Shown here piece by piece: positions 1 to 13,200 of a stretch of DNA of 64,000 nucleotides. Source of the stretch: Saxidomus purpurata (lineage: Eukaryota > Mollusca > Bivalvia > Venerida > Veneridae); the NCBI GenBank assembly GCA_022818135.1, contig JAFMSR010000018.1, positions 18,528,595 through 18,592,594 on the forward strand, written 5' to 3'. The notes under the pieces were generated by a model. That model ran no database searches and had not been told where the DNA came from. It was given only the letters and a program-made list of their open reading frames with translations. Each line of letters opens with the position of its first letter. Positions within the stretch are counted from its first letter, which is position 1. The position numbers and the translations under genes were made by a program.

Positions 1-2659
1 TCAGAGCATTGAATTCACATTAGATTTTTTTCTACTTTATCTGATTCAATTTGATACACAACCCTCGGGGAAATCAAATGATACTAGAATCTGGAGAAAT
101 GATTTGACTTGGATTTTTGTGTGTGTTTAGACCTAGTTTACTGGGTAGAGTGAATTTGTTTACAAGTGTAGCTGTACTCCATTAGAAAATGAAGAGTTTT
201 GGAGTGGAGATTTTTTAAGTCATCAGTACTCTGTTACAAGATGAAGAGTTATGGAGTGGAGGCTTTTTAAGTCAATGGAGGAGAAGCTCAGGATATGCAT
301 TTTTTACCCAGTCTTTATCTTGTTATAATCTATAGAGTGGCATTCAGTCCTTACATTTAACGTTCATCTATTTTGTAATTATCTGCCCACTTGACTTCCT
401 TACAAAGTCCCTTTGTCACCCAAAATGTAAGATGATTGAGCCCTTTGAGAAGAAAAAGGGCTGAAAGCATTCTGAGCTTATGAAATATACTATAAGCATC
501 TAATAGCTTCGTGGTCAGGCTATCTGATTGCTTGTGTCCATCTGTCTGTATGTCTGTCCATGAAAAACATATTCCGTCTGCTGATGAAAAACTTGTCTGT
601 TAAGATGGGGAACATTTAAATTTGTACACAGGTAGACAGAGGATGGAAACTTTCAGGGCATAGCATTATCTTCTGCTCTAACCTATATCAAACTTGGTCA
701 GAATTTTTGTTAACTAAATTTACAGAGTTACCATGATGTAGAAATAAAGCGTAGAATACCCCTCAGCAAATTTTAGTGATAAGGTTCCATGAATGCTATA
801 AGCATATTTTCAAAAACAGATGGTTAGAAACACAGATTGAAAGTACACAAACTTGCACGTTATTATCTCATATATACCCTAAGGACTTGTTCATCTCTCC
901 ATTTGTACATGTCATTAGTTGCTCAAATACGTACTCATTGAGAATCTACTGACTGAATATCATGATCTGTATTTGAGTCAAAGTTCTTACGACTTGTATT
1001 AATCATTCTCGAGATTCACTGCAGATGGAATTAACCTTGAAGAGAGAGGACACTACTGCTTCTTGGGCACTGCTGGCGGGGATCTACCCCGGGAGAAAGT
1101 TGGCAGCTTTTAGTCTGTCCCAGGTATAGAGGTATAGATAAACTTTGTGGCTGTAAATACAGTTCAACCTCCCCAAGTGACGCTTCCCAAGAGCAACAAC
1201 CTCCCTAGAAAGATACGCATTTTCTTTCTTGTTGCTTCAACTATATAAGGAATAGAGCTCTCCCATCTCTACAAAAAACATGTTTCTGTGTTCTCAAGGG
1301 TGTTGGTTCTTGAGAGGTTTCACTGTAACTGAAATGCTGTTAATTGTAAGGGGGGAAAAGCGATGCACAGAGAATTCTATAATTACCAAGTATTGTACTC
1401 ACTTTGCAGTGAGAAATCTTTGCCCCATGTGTACATTCTAAATCTAGATTATCTTGTCCGTTGACAAGTTTGTTTGCTTTTTATATCTCAAAGAATTTTA
1501 TTGCTATGTACTTAAACTTTGTAAAGTTTATAGAGTTTTAACCTCTGCACTTTTGCATTATTTTTAGTGGGAAGCAACCCCCATAAGACTTTGAACTTTT
1601 TTTACAACCATAATTCTACAGTTATCTCCCTTGGACTCCATTTGGCTAACATATCAGTTGTGAAATCAGACAAGAAATCAAACCCAGGATGCAACATATT
1701 CAGCATTATTGATAATAATTTAAGAGCTATTTAAAAGTCCTCTGACATGTAGTTGGAGGATATAAATAGTTTTACAAGTTGAAAAATTTATATTTGTCAG
1801 TGACAAATAAGAAATATATCAATTCTTGTTCACTAAAAAAAGTAAGACAAAGTATCCAAGTGAGAAGGGTAAAATCTATCAGGGCACCAAGGAAGGAGCA
1901 ATTGATCCCTAGTAAATTTGGGCATGTTTCTTTAATAGCAGTATTATTGCATCACATTAGTGAACAGCCTCCAGCAACTTGCAGCAACAGGTGTTTAAAT
2001 CTATTTATACCAGATACACTGGCTGCACAAAACTAAAATTCAGTGAGCTTTGTCATACGATAAAACAAAATTTAACAAAACAAACTTTTTTAAAAGTTTT
2101 TTTTTTTTGTGCCAGATTGGTTTTTAAGTTGTTTATGTATTACTATTATGGTGTGCGCTGTACCGGCTAGCGGAACAGTACATGTACAGAAGGTAATTTT
2201 ATCCAATGTTAATTATAGTCGCGGTCACATACTTGTGTATGAAGCAGAAAATTGAATTAGAATTCATTGTACTGGTAGCCTGTATCCATCAAGATCGGGT
2301 AAGGTGATACGGCAGACAGGATGGGGTGATAGGGACATTGTCAGGGGATGGTAACAGATACTGTTTGTTACAATGACATCCTGTAAGTTTATAATCACCG
2401 CCATTTCAGTTGGACATTTTCTCTGATTCATATACTTGCTTCTGAATTTCGATTACTATGTCATGTCTGTTTACATTTTTTGCAAACAAATATTTTTAGT
2501 ATTTACCGTTGTCCTTTTAAATGTGACAGTTTTAATCCAGAGGGAATTTTTTCCTCTCACAGTTCAAAAGCACATGAATCTGAAGCAGTGAGAATAAGGG
2601 AATAGGCAGGAGTATTTCATTTAATGAGACAACATACCCATGACATGTAATTGTAATGT

Positions 2660-2890
2660 TTATACTTTTTATCCATAACTGTGCAGTCTGATCATGATCT
2701 ACACTGTTCATTTTTTACAGTCACTTGAGCACATGGAGGAGAGGAAATCTTTCGGGGCTCCCCCCCCGGGGGGGCCCCCCCTTTCAGCGAACTACCCCTT
2801 TGAACAACAAATGGAACTGTGCGAATTAAAGGTAGACAAGTCCATTATAGAAATACAGAGGGGTACAGGTTAAGAATTGCGGGCTCAGTT
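2660..2890 (+). mobile_element. MITE copy, GATCATGATC family
   Basis: This copy shares the family landmarks: a CTGATCATGATCTACACTG core, then CCCCTTTGAACAA and an AAGTCCATTATAGAAAT segment before a purine-rich end. The same order recurs at 13228-13440, 14318-14505, 27112-27325 and in reverse at 13560-13690 and 44345-44545. The copy is interrupted by a C/G homopolymer tract. No coding capacity is seen, and it is most likely a non-autonomous DNA element. Confidence 0.55.
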
Positions 2891-3268
2891 AATTTTATTA
2901 CCAATTGTTAACATCTCGGACTACTGTACAATGTTATGACATCCAAGACACTTTCATATCATTCATTCAGGGGTGACAATAAAAATTTTAAGTAACTTCA
3001 AATAGACATATCGACGGATTATATAGATCGTGGTATCTATGGCTTTGTTATCTGTATGGATAAATTTGACAAAGAACTTGTAAATACGATTGGAATTTTC
3101 TGATGTTGTGCATTTCGTTTTATTGTTATGCGTTCGTTAAATAAATAAAACTGTCAATATTAAAAAGGTATTGATCGGAATTTAAGAGAAATTGAATAAG
3201 GTGGTTGGAAAATATTTGTCAACAATTATAGAGGGACCTAGCTGTTATTCAACATGGATTGTATTATA

Positions 3269-3342
3269 ACAGTGTTGGATGTATATTTTTAATGAAACTA
3301 ACGAACAGTGTTGGATGCATATTTTAAATGACACTAACAGTT
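3269..3342 (+). repeat. Two-copy tandem repeat, about 36 bp
   Basis: Two adjacent copies of a unit beginning AACAGTGTTGGATG and ending near AATGAMACTAACR differ at a few positions. The repeat is non-coding and looks like an isolated local duplication. Confidence 0.7.
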
Positions 3343-4326
3343 TTAAAATTTTGTTTGGTAAAATAAAATGTTTTTTACCCCCCAAAAATGTGTTCATGCA
3401 ACATAAATTTTGTTTGAATTTACTGAAGAGTAAATACCAAACACGCAATTTCATGATCATTTTACAGTGAATTACCATATTAAATAAAATCATACCGTAA
3501 AAAAAAAAAGCTTTTTGAAATGATTCTAAGACTTTTTAAGTATTTTATGAAATACAGTAAATATCAGTAAATCACAAACTACAATTTTTATTTGCAAGTA
3601 ATAATCAAAGAAAACAACCTTTACAATTTTATTATAACTCCACCTACCATTAGGTTCGGTGGGGTGGCTTAAGATGAGTCACTCGGTCACATTATGTGAT
3701 AATTACTATAATGACTTGTAAACATATTTTATGTTGCATCTGGTATACTCTTTATAACTTTAGGTAGGTCCTGAATTCCTGTGACTAAACTTGGTACATA
3801 GGTTACTAAGCTAAGTTTTAGAAGAAGCGCTTGATTTGCTGTTGGGGCCAATGTTCTCAACAGTTTGATGGAAGGGGGTATGAATCACTATCAGTGATGG
3901 CTGTAGTTGTACTTGGCAATTATATAATGTTATTAAAACAGGCTTCTTTTTTAATCCCAATTATCTCATGGATGTAAACATCAGAATTATTTATCTTTCA
4001 TAAAATCATAAAGAATCATATAGATCTCTCAGATTCTAAAAGCTCCTGTATCCGTTTAATATCCTATCTTTTAAATTGTATGTCTGGGTAAAAAATATAA
4101 AAATAACAACTCAGTTTTAGAAAAGGTAATTCTAGCTTAAACATCAATAACTGCTGTTATGAGTTTGGGAATCTAGGTCACACCTCAAGACCTTAAATAG
4201 ATGTACTTGACATTTAACTTTTACCAAAGTCAATCTTAGGTCAAGGTCATATGGGAATTAAAATGTATTTTAAGAAGCAAATCATGCAGTACAGAATACA
4301 AAAATCTCTTTAATTATGGCACAATG

Positions 4327-4365
4327 ATAATAATAATAGTAAAAATAATAATAATAATAATTCAG
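4327..4365 (+). repeat. (AAT)n-type microsatellite
   Basis: Imperfect run of AAT/AAT-like triplets in non-coding DNA. Confidence 0.8.
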
Positions 4366-5119
4366 ACGTTATTTAACGATGCAACATATTAGGGCAAGCC
4401 CAATCTTCCATATTTCAGGCTCACAGCATATCATTCATACAACATTAACAACAGCTAGGTTATCAAAAAGCGTGACAAACAATGTGGAATAAGAATTTGC
4501 AAAAGACCACTCTCTAACCACCACTGTGCAAAGTTTCATGCACACTATAAGCCAAGTGTGAGTCTCAGCATGTGTGTGTCTCACATATCAACAGTTCAGA
4601 AGTATTCATCTGTTTGATGTATTGCCGGGTTATTCTAATGAAATATCTTACAGTGATAATGTTTTTTTAAAACTGTTTAAATTTCAGAAAAAAAGCCTCT
4701 TTTTGTTCAGAATCAAAGTTTCTCTAATACCTTTCAAAGAAATCAGTTCAATCAACAGCAGACAGTAAATCCTGCGGATATTTTGAACTCTTTGAGATTA
4801 TTTTGATGGGTATAATCTCTTCTTAATCTGCTTAAAAACCAATCCTGTACAGTGTTTCAAAACCTCTACTGTACAGTGTTTGAAAGTTTCATGTGCCAAC
4901 TATTCAAACTGCTTTAAGCATCAAATAGATTATATGATATGAGCATTAAATATCCTATTATCTGCATAGCTAACTGAGGTTTTAGTTTATTGAAACCATT
5001 TAAGGACAGTTTATGATGTCACAGTCCTCATATAGGATAAAGTGACAGTGACATAGAGATATATCTGTACACAAAAATTCCTTACCATTTCATAGGAAGG
5101 TAAAAGATTTAATCCTTGT

Positions 5120-7273
5120 ATTATTCAATGAATTTGCACACTAATATTGAACTGGGGTGCATTATCCAATGAATTTGCATACTGATATTGAACTGGGGTG
5201 CATTATCCAATGAATTTGCGTATTAATATTGAACTGGGGTGCATTATCCAAAGAATTTGCATATTAATATTGAACTAGTCTGCATTATCCAATGAATTTG
5301 CATACTAATATTGGACTGGGGTGCATTATCCAATGAATTTGCATACTGATATTGGACTGGGGTGCATTATCCAATGAATTTGCATATTAATATTGGACTG
5401 GGGTGCATTATCCAATGAATTTGCATATTAATATTGAACTGGTCTGCATTATCCAATGAATTTGCATACTGATATTGGACTGGGGTGCATTATCCAATGA
5501 ATTTGCATATTAATATTGAACTGGTCTGCATTATCCAATGAATTTGCATACTGATATTGGACTGGGGTGCATTATCCAATGAATTTGCACACTGATATTG
5601 AACTAGTCTGCATTATCCAATGAATTTGCATATTAATATTGGACTGGGGTGCATTATCCAATGAATTTGCATATTAATATTGGACTGGGGTGCATTATCC
5701 AATGAATTTGCATATTAATATTGGACTGGGGTGCATTATCCAATGAATTTGCATACTGATATTGGACTGGGGTGCATTATCCAATGAATTTGCATACTGA
5801 TATTGGACTGGGGTGCATTATCCAATGAATTTGCATACTGATATTGGACTGGTCTGCATTATCCAATGAATTTGCATACTGATATTGGACTGGGGTGCAT
5901 TATCCAATGAATTTGCACACTGATATTGGACTGGTCTGCATTATCCAATGAATTTGCATACTGATATTGGACTGGGGTGCATTATCCAATGAATTTGCAT
6001 ACTAATATTGGACTGGTCTGCATTATCCAATGAATTTGCATATTAATATTGGACTGGTCTGCATTATCCAACGAATTTGCATATTAATATTGGACTGGGG
6101 TGCATTATCCAATGAATTTGCATATTAATATTGGACTGGGGCGCATTATCCAATGAATTTGCACACTGATATTGGACTAGTCTGCATTATCCAATGAATT
6201 TGCATATTAATATTGAACTGGTCTGCATTATCCAATGAATTTGCATACTGATATTGGACTGGGGTGCATTATCCAATGAATTTGCATATTAATATTGGAC
6301 TGGGGTGCATTATCCAATGAATTTGCATATTACCCCCCCCCCCCCCCCCCCCCCCCCCCCCATATTGGACTGGGGTGCATTATCCAATGAATTTGCATAC
6401 TGATATTGGACTGGGGTGCATTATCCAATGAATTTGCATACTGATATTGGACTGGGGTGCATTATCCAATGAATTTGCATACTGATATTGGACTGGGGTG
6501 CATTATCCAATGAATTTGCATATTGATATTGGACTGGGGTGCATTATCCAATGAATTTGCACACTGATATTGAACTGGTCTGCATTTTCCAATGAATTTG
6601 CACACTGATATTGAACTGGTCTGCATTATCCAATGAATTTGCATATTAATATTGAACTAGTCTGCATTATCCAATGAATTTGCATACTGATATTGGACTG
6701 GGGTGCATTATCCAATGAATTTGCATATTAATATTGAACTGGTCTGCATTATCCAATGAATTTGCATACTAATATTGGACTGGGGTTCATTATCCAATGA
6801 ATTTGCACACTGATATTGAACTGGTCTGCATTATCCAATGAATTTGCATATTAATATTGAACTGGGGTGCATTATCCAATGAATTTGCATACTGATATTG
6901 GACTGGGGTGCATTATCCAATGAATTTGCATATTAATATTGAACTGGTCTGCATTATCCAATGAATTTGCATACTGATATTGGACTGGGGTGCATTATCC
7001 AATGAATTTGCATATTAATATTGGACTGGTCTGCATTATCCAATGAATTTGCATACTAATATTGGACTGGGGTGCATTATCCAATGAATTTGCATACTAA
7101 TATTGGACTAGTCTGCATTATCCAATGAATTTGCATACTAATATTGGACTAGTCTGCATTATCCCATGAATTTGCATACTAATATTGGACTGGTCTGCAT
7201 TATCCAATGAATTTGCATACTAATATTGGACTAGTCTGCATTATCCAATGAATTTGCATACTAATATTGGACT
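5120..7273 (+). repeat. 41-bp satellite array, about 52 copies
   Basis: Head-to-tail 41-bp units carry the constant block TTATCCAATGAATTTGCA, then a variable CATATTAATATT / CATACTGATATT / CACACTGATATT block, then GGACTGGGG or GGACTGGTC/TAGTC. The period is not a multiple of three, so open frames through it on the minus strand are artefacts. Most units contain ATTTGCAT, the reverse complement of the POU octamer ATGCAAAT, and a CCAAT pentamer. A C29 tract at 6333-6361 interrupts one unit. The array ends about 2.7 kb before Homer exon 1. Confidence 0.95.
6333..6361 (+). repeat. C29 homopolymer inside the satellite
   Basis: Twenty-nine consecutive C bases replace part of a 41-bp unit. It may be a real i-motif/G4-prone insertion or an assembly artefact; sequence alone cannot decide. 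Confidence 0.9.
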
Positions 7274-9961
7274 CTTCTGCTGTGTCAGACACATTAGCCT
7301 TAATGAACTGTACAGGTGTATGAATAAAATTTGCATACAAAAACAGCTTTGCGATATAAACATATTTTAATTGTATTGACAGGTTCATGTTGGGTCTAAC
7401 GGTGGTGAATGTGGTTATAATTCTATTCTACCTCAGCAACCAGTCAATTTGATTGATATGTTTATTTTTTTATTTTATTACTTTGAAAAATTTTCATTTA
7501 TTGGATAAAGAATGTAGCTACAAATTGAACATCAAAAGAATTTTGAAGTTACCGTAGTATTTATGTATATTTTTGACTTCAGCTCATTAAACAGGTAAAT
7601 TTGCCTCCTATTAACAAATCTATTGCTGATTTTATGATACCAGGCCTTTCGTCACCTTTGTGTTTTGAAAAGTAGTAAAATCGTTTTGGCCTTAGGGTAA
7701 CTTACGTTATTCCTCAATAAAATTTTCACATATCCGCTGTATTATACAGTTTTATACCTAGTTATATACATATTTGAAATGGCATACATTCAGTTAGGAT
7801 AATATTTACATTAACGAGGGAACACTTGTGGAATACCTTGGACACTGGACAACTGCAGCCGTTATTAGAATGTCTATATTTACCTTAAATGATGCCGATA
7901 TGTTACTCTGTTCCGCACCTGTTATTTAAAGCGAAAAAGTTCAATACCCCTACTATTAATGCGAGAACTGTTTTGTAAAATGGTGTGAAGGAATTTCGTG
8001 CATGTAAAGTAATGAGGATGTATAATTTATAATGTTTTAGTGAAATGAGTGGTTTAAACTAGTACGTGACATTGTATACAGTACAAAATAAAAGTGTATA
8101 TTGGAAGTATTTAAAGATTAACCCAATTATTACTATTGGATTATGATACTTCAAATATTTGTTTGTAGGATCAGTAAACCTTATCTATCTTGAAGGCTTG
8201 GAATGTATAAACATATCTATTGTTTTAAGGGCTTTAAGAAATTTTCACTTCAGTTTCGTCAATGGTTACGTAAAATTCAAAGTAAAAAACATGCTCTATA
8301 ATTATTACAATTACTGTGAAATTTCAACTATTTAGATAAGATTGGTCAACAAATTAAATTTCAAATTTGTAACTTTAACATTTTGTAAATATTGTAACAG
8401 TGAAAGCCCCAAGGGCAAAAAGCCGTATGAATTTATTTAAGTTCTTAAGATTTTAATATGCACGCACTGTGACAGGTCTTTTCTGAAATGACCTGAGAGG
8501 GCAGAGCTGACTTTCATTAGGACATGTCTTGACTATTATTGTAGATGTTATTAAATTTTCATTACAAAGGAGGATAATTTGATGCATATAAAAACTGAAA
8601 CATTATTCGTGCCAAAAGCAAACATTTATGATCTACAGATGAATACACGGAATATAAATCTGTCTTGATGATTTTGAAAGGATATGTTAAAAGGCATATA
8701 CATTTAAGCACCTAAAATTGTAATACATGTAGCTATGAGAATAAACTACATGTGAACATTTAGCTTTCTACTGGTATATTGGTTATAAACTAGTAACTAT
8801 ATAAAGCAAAATAAACGAGAAAGAAAATAAAGGATAACATGTTTTCACCTTTAAAACATTTTAAAAGTACAAAGTTTTGCTTTTTCCTTTACATTAATTA
8901 CATATAACGTCAAGGTTGGAGCAATTTTTTATCGTTTATTTTGCGTTATCAACGATCATGAGAAACCTAATTCATTTTACAGATATCATCATTACCCTAT
9001 AATTTCCAGGAGTGCGATTAATTTAGTATCAGAAAGACCGCAGGTTTTTGAAGACTTTCATCTGGTCGAAATTTAAACGCCAGTCTTATACCGTACACAC
9101 TAATCTTTTTTCGTTCATGTATATTTTGCAGATTCTGATTTTTTTTGGTCAAATTTCAATTTTTACTCACTAAGGTTAAAACGATCCATCCTTAATTTAT
9201 TTTATGCAATTTAATTTACTGGTGATATAAATTCACGGACTTTTGCGTTTGCTTAATACTTATTGAAATCATATGTGAAATTGATGAGTATTTATAATGA
9301 ATTATCAAACTGGAAAAAAAAGCTCACCTGCGGAAGATTAATGTTTTATGTTATTGCAGTGTAGAGTTCCTCTGATCAGGCGATGCTTTCTCTGAAACTT
9401 GTCTATTTCTTCTATAAAAAATATAAATATATACATAAACATTCTAATTTCAGGATTTTCACATATTTTCTTGGCAAAACATAAGATATCAGCTTGATAA
9501 CAGAAAGTGGTTTTGTTGCAGAAAGATTGCTGTGTGGTTTCACTTTAATAGGTTCATTTACTTGTATACCTGCATTTTAAATATACATAATGAATTTAAA
9601 CTTTTAAATTGACTGGAAGAGATAAGGACTTGAAACAGAAGGTTCCACGGAAATCTGGAAATTTTGGAATCTGGAAATTTTACGTGCAACAACACTGGGC
9701 GGACATATTCAAATGTAAACACTCTATTGCAGACAAAAGTGCTGATATGCAATGGTGTTTTAAAAAAAAAAACCACTACATTCCGACTGTAATGTTTTTT
9801 GTTTTGATGGAAATGGAATGACTGATGGGAATGTATTTGGATTAATGAACTGTGAACAAAGAAATTACATAGATATATAATTTCCTTTGTTAGTCATATT
9901 CCCATTGTTTATTGAACATTTATACTCAAAGCGTGTTTTTGTAAGTTTGTGCTCGGATACA
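7274..9961. other. AT-rich DNA between satellite and Homer exon 1
   Basis: No exon or mobile element is recognised. The stretch just before 9962 would include the 5' UTR and promoter if exon 1 is the true first exon. No convincing TATA or initiator could be fixed. Confidence 0.5.
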
Positions 9962-10023
9962 ATGAAGCAGCCTCCAGGATTGAACCCACAACTGGAAGCG
10001 CTGGCGCAGGAGGTTCTGTCAAA
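9962..10023 (+). CDS. HOMER: Homer exon 1 (candidate first coding exon)
   Basis: An ATG opens 20 codons ([20 protein letters not shown]) plus two bases and ends at TCAAA|GTAAGT, a near-consensus donor. The two leftover bases AA plus the first G of exon 2 make Lys, so the reading frame runs straight into EQPIFS. Classical Homers begin MGEQPIF or a short variant, so this 21-residue leader is unusual. It could be one of several alternative first exons. It could also be partly 5' UTR, with another start further upstream. Confidence 0.55.
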
Positions 10024-10214
10024 GTAAGTTGTGAGAGCTCATGTGATTGGTTATCAAGATGTAATGGATATATCACAAAATTATAAACAACAATCACAAA
10101 AACAGTACAATGTTAATAAGCTAGCTGCCTGAAAATCTTGAAACTCTGCATGTTGTATCAATCAAAACATAGTGTTTTACTGCTGTTAACTGATTTGTCA
10201 GTGTGCATCTGCTT

Positions 10215-10261
<47 letters not shown>

Positions 10262-13200
10262 TCTCTGTCTTATTGTTTCTTTATGTCATTCTCTCTCTTC
10301 TCAGTATGCAGGCAAGCATGTAGAAACATCAAATTCATGCGTGCATACTGACATACCGCTAAAATATTACTCTTAAAATTATGTTTTAGTTCACATTTGA
10401 CAGAAAAGGTGTTTATTTCTTTGGAAGTTTCAGTTTAATTAATTGTTAACCTTTTACTTACAATTTCACATTATTATCATGTGTGTATCTTATATAAGTT
10501 AAGAATATTTCTGTAGGAAATTTGACACAAAGGGTGTTTCTTGCTTCAAATATTTCACTATAATTTATTGTTTACTTTATATCAAGTATTTATTGTGGAC
10601 ATTGCCTATAGGCTAATATATGTCACAAGTTGCTTTCAGTCGTTAAATTTAATGATGATTTACTAATTACTTACATATATCCATTAGACCAGTTAGATAG
10701 AAAAATAATGTCACATTTAAGTTAGTTTCTCTAAAAAATGTAAGTGTCAAGATGGCTGTTTTTACTTGTGATATCGATTTTTTTTGAAAATGTAGATAGT
10801 CATGAGAGTGATGGGATATTTGTGAAGTTCTTATTTAAAGCTGCTCATAAAAGTTAAAGTAAACCTTTCGGGGAAAAAAATTTCTTCTCTGATCTCAAAC
10901 TTGACATTGAACCCCAAAATTAATAATTTTTTTATAATAAAATAAAACGACAAAAAAAAAAATGAATTCTTTCATAAAATACTTTGAAAATGCACTAAAT
11001 TAAATGCTTTAGGTCATCTTGTGGTGCATATTATCTTTTTGTATAAATGTTTATCGATTTGGCAATTTACATAGATGCCTCTACTTCTAATTTATAGAGG
11101 TTAAAGATGTTTTTGAAGAAACTCATTTTTGGGTGAGCAGCTTTAAAATTGATTTAAGCGTAACTTTGGTGTAGGAGAAAGTTCCTTTGAAGTTTAAAGA
11201 AGGGCTGTTAAAATGGGTATAAAACTACTAAAACTTAACGAAGCTACCAGAAAGGTTATTTACTTGTTTTGTACCTATAGTATATGTTAAATTATATAAA
11301 TTTACATATTTTTATGTGTTACTTTTAAAAACAGTGAGGTGACCTCTGCCAAGTCAGGTCATTATTGTATATTAATCTGCTAAAGTACTATAACTCAGAG
11401 TGCAAGGTAATTTGTATATTGTGAAACAGATTAAAGAGCGCAACATCTGGGAATATATACTTTTCTGTACCAGATGAAAAATCAAAGCCATACCACAGTC
11501 TGTGGAATGCAAGGCTTTAAACAGAATGCTACTACTACCATGCCAGAAAATGTACCTTCCCTAAACTTTGGCATTTTGCAACTTAAGTAGGGTAACAGAC
11601 AATGTGTGCTCTATTACATGCATTATCTCCTTACTCTTCTAGATAAGTTCTGAGAGAAGCAACTCATGAATTGCTATAGAGATTTGGACTAATTCGCTAG
11701 AACAAACCATTTTGATTAGAATAAACCACTTAGTAACTGGTTGATTCGAATAAACAAGTACAAGACAGTGGTCAGAATGAAACCATTTGTTATTTGTACC
11801 AAAAATACTAAATAAAATTATGTTATTTGCAGACTGGAAAAGTTACAGAACAAGTTTAGCTATTGGCAGACTGGAATAGTTACAGAACCAGTCTGGCTAT
11901 TAATTTTGCAGACTGGAATAGTTACAGAACCAGTCTAGCTACTTATGAACTGATATGATTCCAGAACCAGTCTAGCAATTAACTGACTGGAATGGTTTTA
12001 AAACCAGCTTAGTTATGACTGACTGGAATGGTTACAGAACCAGTCTAGCTATTTATAGGCTGACATTGTTACAGAATCAGTCTAGCTATTTATAGACTGA
12101 CATTGTTACAGATTTAACCAAGTTTGCAGAATAATGGTTAATTTTAAGGCAGAAGTAAATGCCTAAATTGCATCTTTGTATGTATTTTAATGTTTATGAT
12201 AATCTCTATTTGCAGGGAGCAGCCCATATTTTCTGTGAAATGTCATGTGTTCCAAATTGACCCGGAGACAAAAAAGAACTGGTTGCCGGCGAGTAAAACA
12301 GCAGTTGCCGTCTCATACTACTATGACAGTGCAAGGAACACCTACAGAATCATCAGTGTGGAAGGCTCAAAGGTAATTCTTTGAGAAAATATTCAGTTAT
12401 TAAGCTTTTAATTCTGCAGTTCTATATCATGATTTTGTCTCTTTAAATAAAGTGTAGAAAAATAATGTTTTATTATGCCGTAAACAACGTGTTGGCTAGT
12501 ATGCCATCAAAAATGACGACAATTGTTCCACAGGATGTTAAACTGTCAAATAATCAACTCTTTGTAGTTCTGATGTCCTGTCATATACTTCTCGGGCCTC
12601 CGACCTTCATGGTTAATTACTGCACGAAAGAACTCCAAATCGTGAACACTGCTTGAATTATTTCATAATTAATATATGTGCAGACAGGTTTGCTTATTAC
12701 TTTTGCTACTAGATTAATCCTATTTTCTATTAAAAGTAAGTTTTTTTTTAACGAAAAGCTTTCAAACTGTTATCAAAGAAGATGTTGAAAGGGGAGAGTA
12801 CTGAAATTGTGTGTATCTTAGCTTTCCAGTAATTATGGGGAATCACAGATTACAGTGTCGAAAGCTCTTCAAAGTCATTAAAATTAATTTTTTCTGAACA
12901 AGTTGACTTATGTGTGTAGAAGATGACTTTTATATATTTCATTGTATTAGTGATTTACAAAACTTGAGTAAAATAATTTGTGTTTTAGGCCATCATTAAC
13001 AGTACCATTACAACAAACATGGCCTTCACAAAGACGTCACAGAAATTTGGGCAATGGTCTGATCCTAGGGCAAATACGGTATATGGATTGGGCTTTGCTA
13101 CGGAGGCTGACCTAGCTAAGGTAAGATACATGAAATAGGATGGACTATAGGGCGAATATAGTATATGAATTTGGCTTTGCTATGGAGACTGATCTAGCCA

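Larger units (their letters stand above)
1..5119. other. Region upstream of Homer without recognised gene
   Basis: AT-rich DNA with stops in all frames and no exon I can support. It holds a MITE copy at 2660-2890, a C8-G7-C7 tract at 2760-2781, a tandem pair of about 36 bp at 3269-3342 (shared core AACAGTGTTGGATG) and an (AAT)n-like stretch at 4327-4365. A far-upstream 5' UTR exon of Homer could lie here but cannot be recognised from sequence alone. Confidence 0.6.

Noticed and set aside
6462..6644. 60-codon minus-strand frame with repeated MQIHWIMQ-type text
   Set aside because: Translation of the 41-bp satellite; repeats in the protein mirror the DNA repeat and the unit length is not a codon multiple.
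10138..10323. 61-codon frame rich in Leu/Ser
   Set aside because: Runs through a CT microsatellite.
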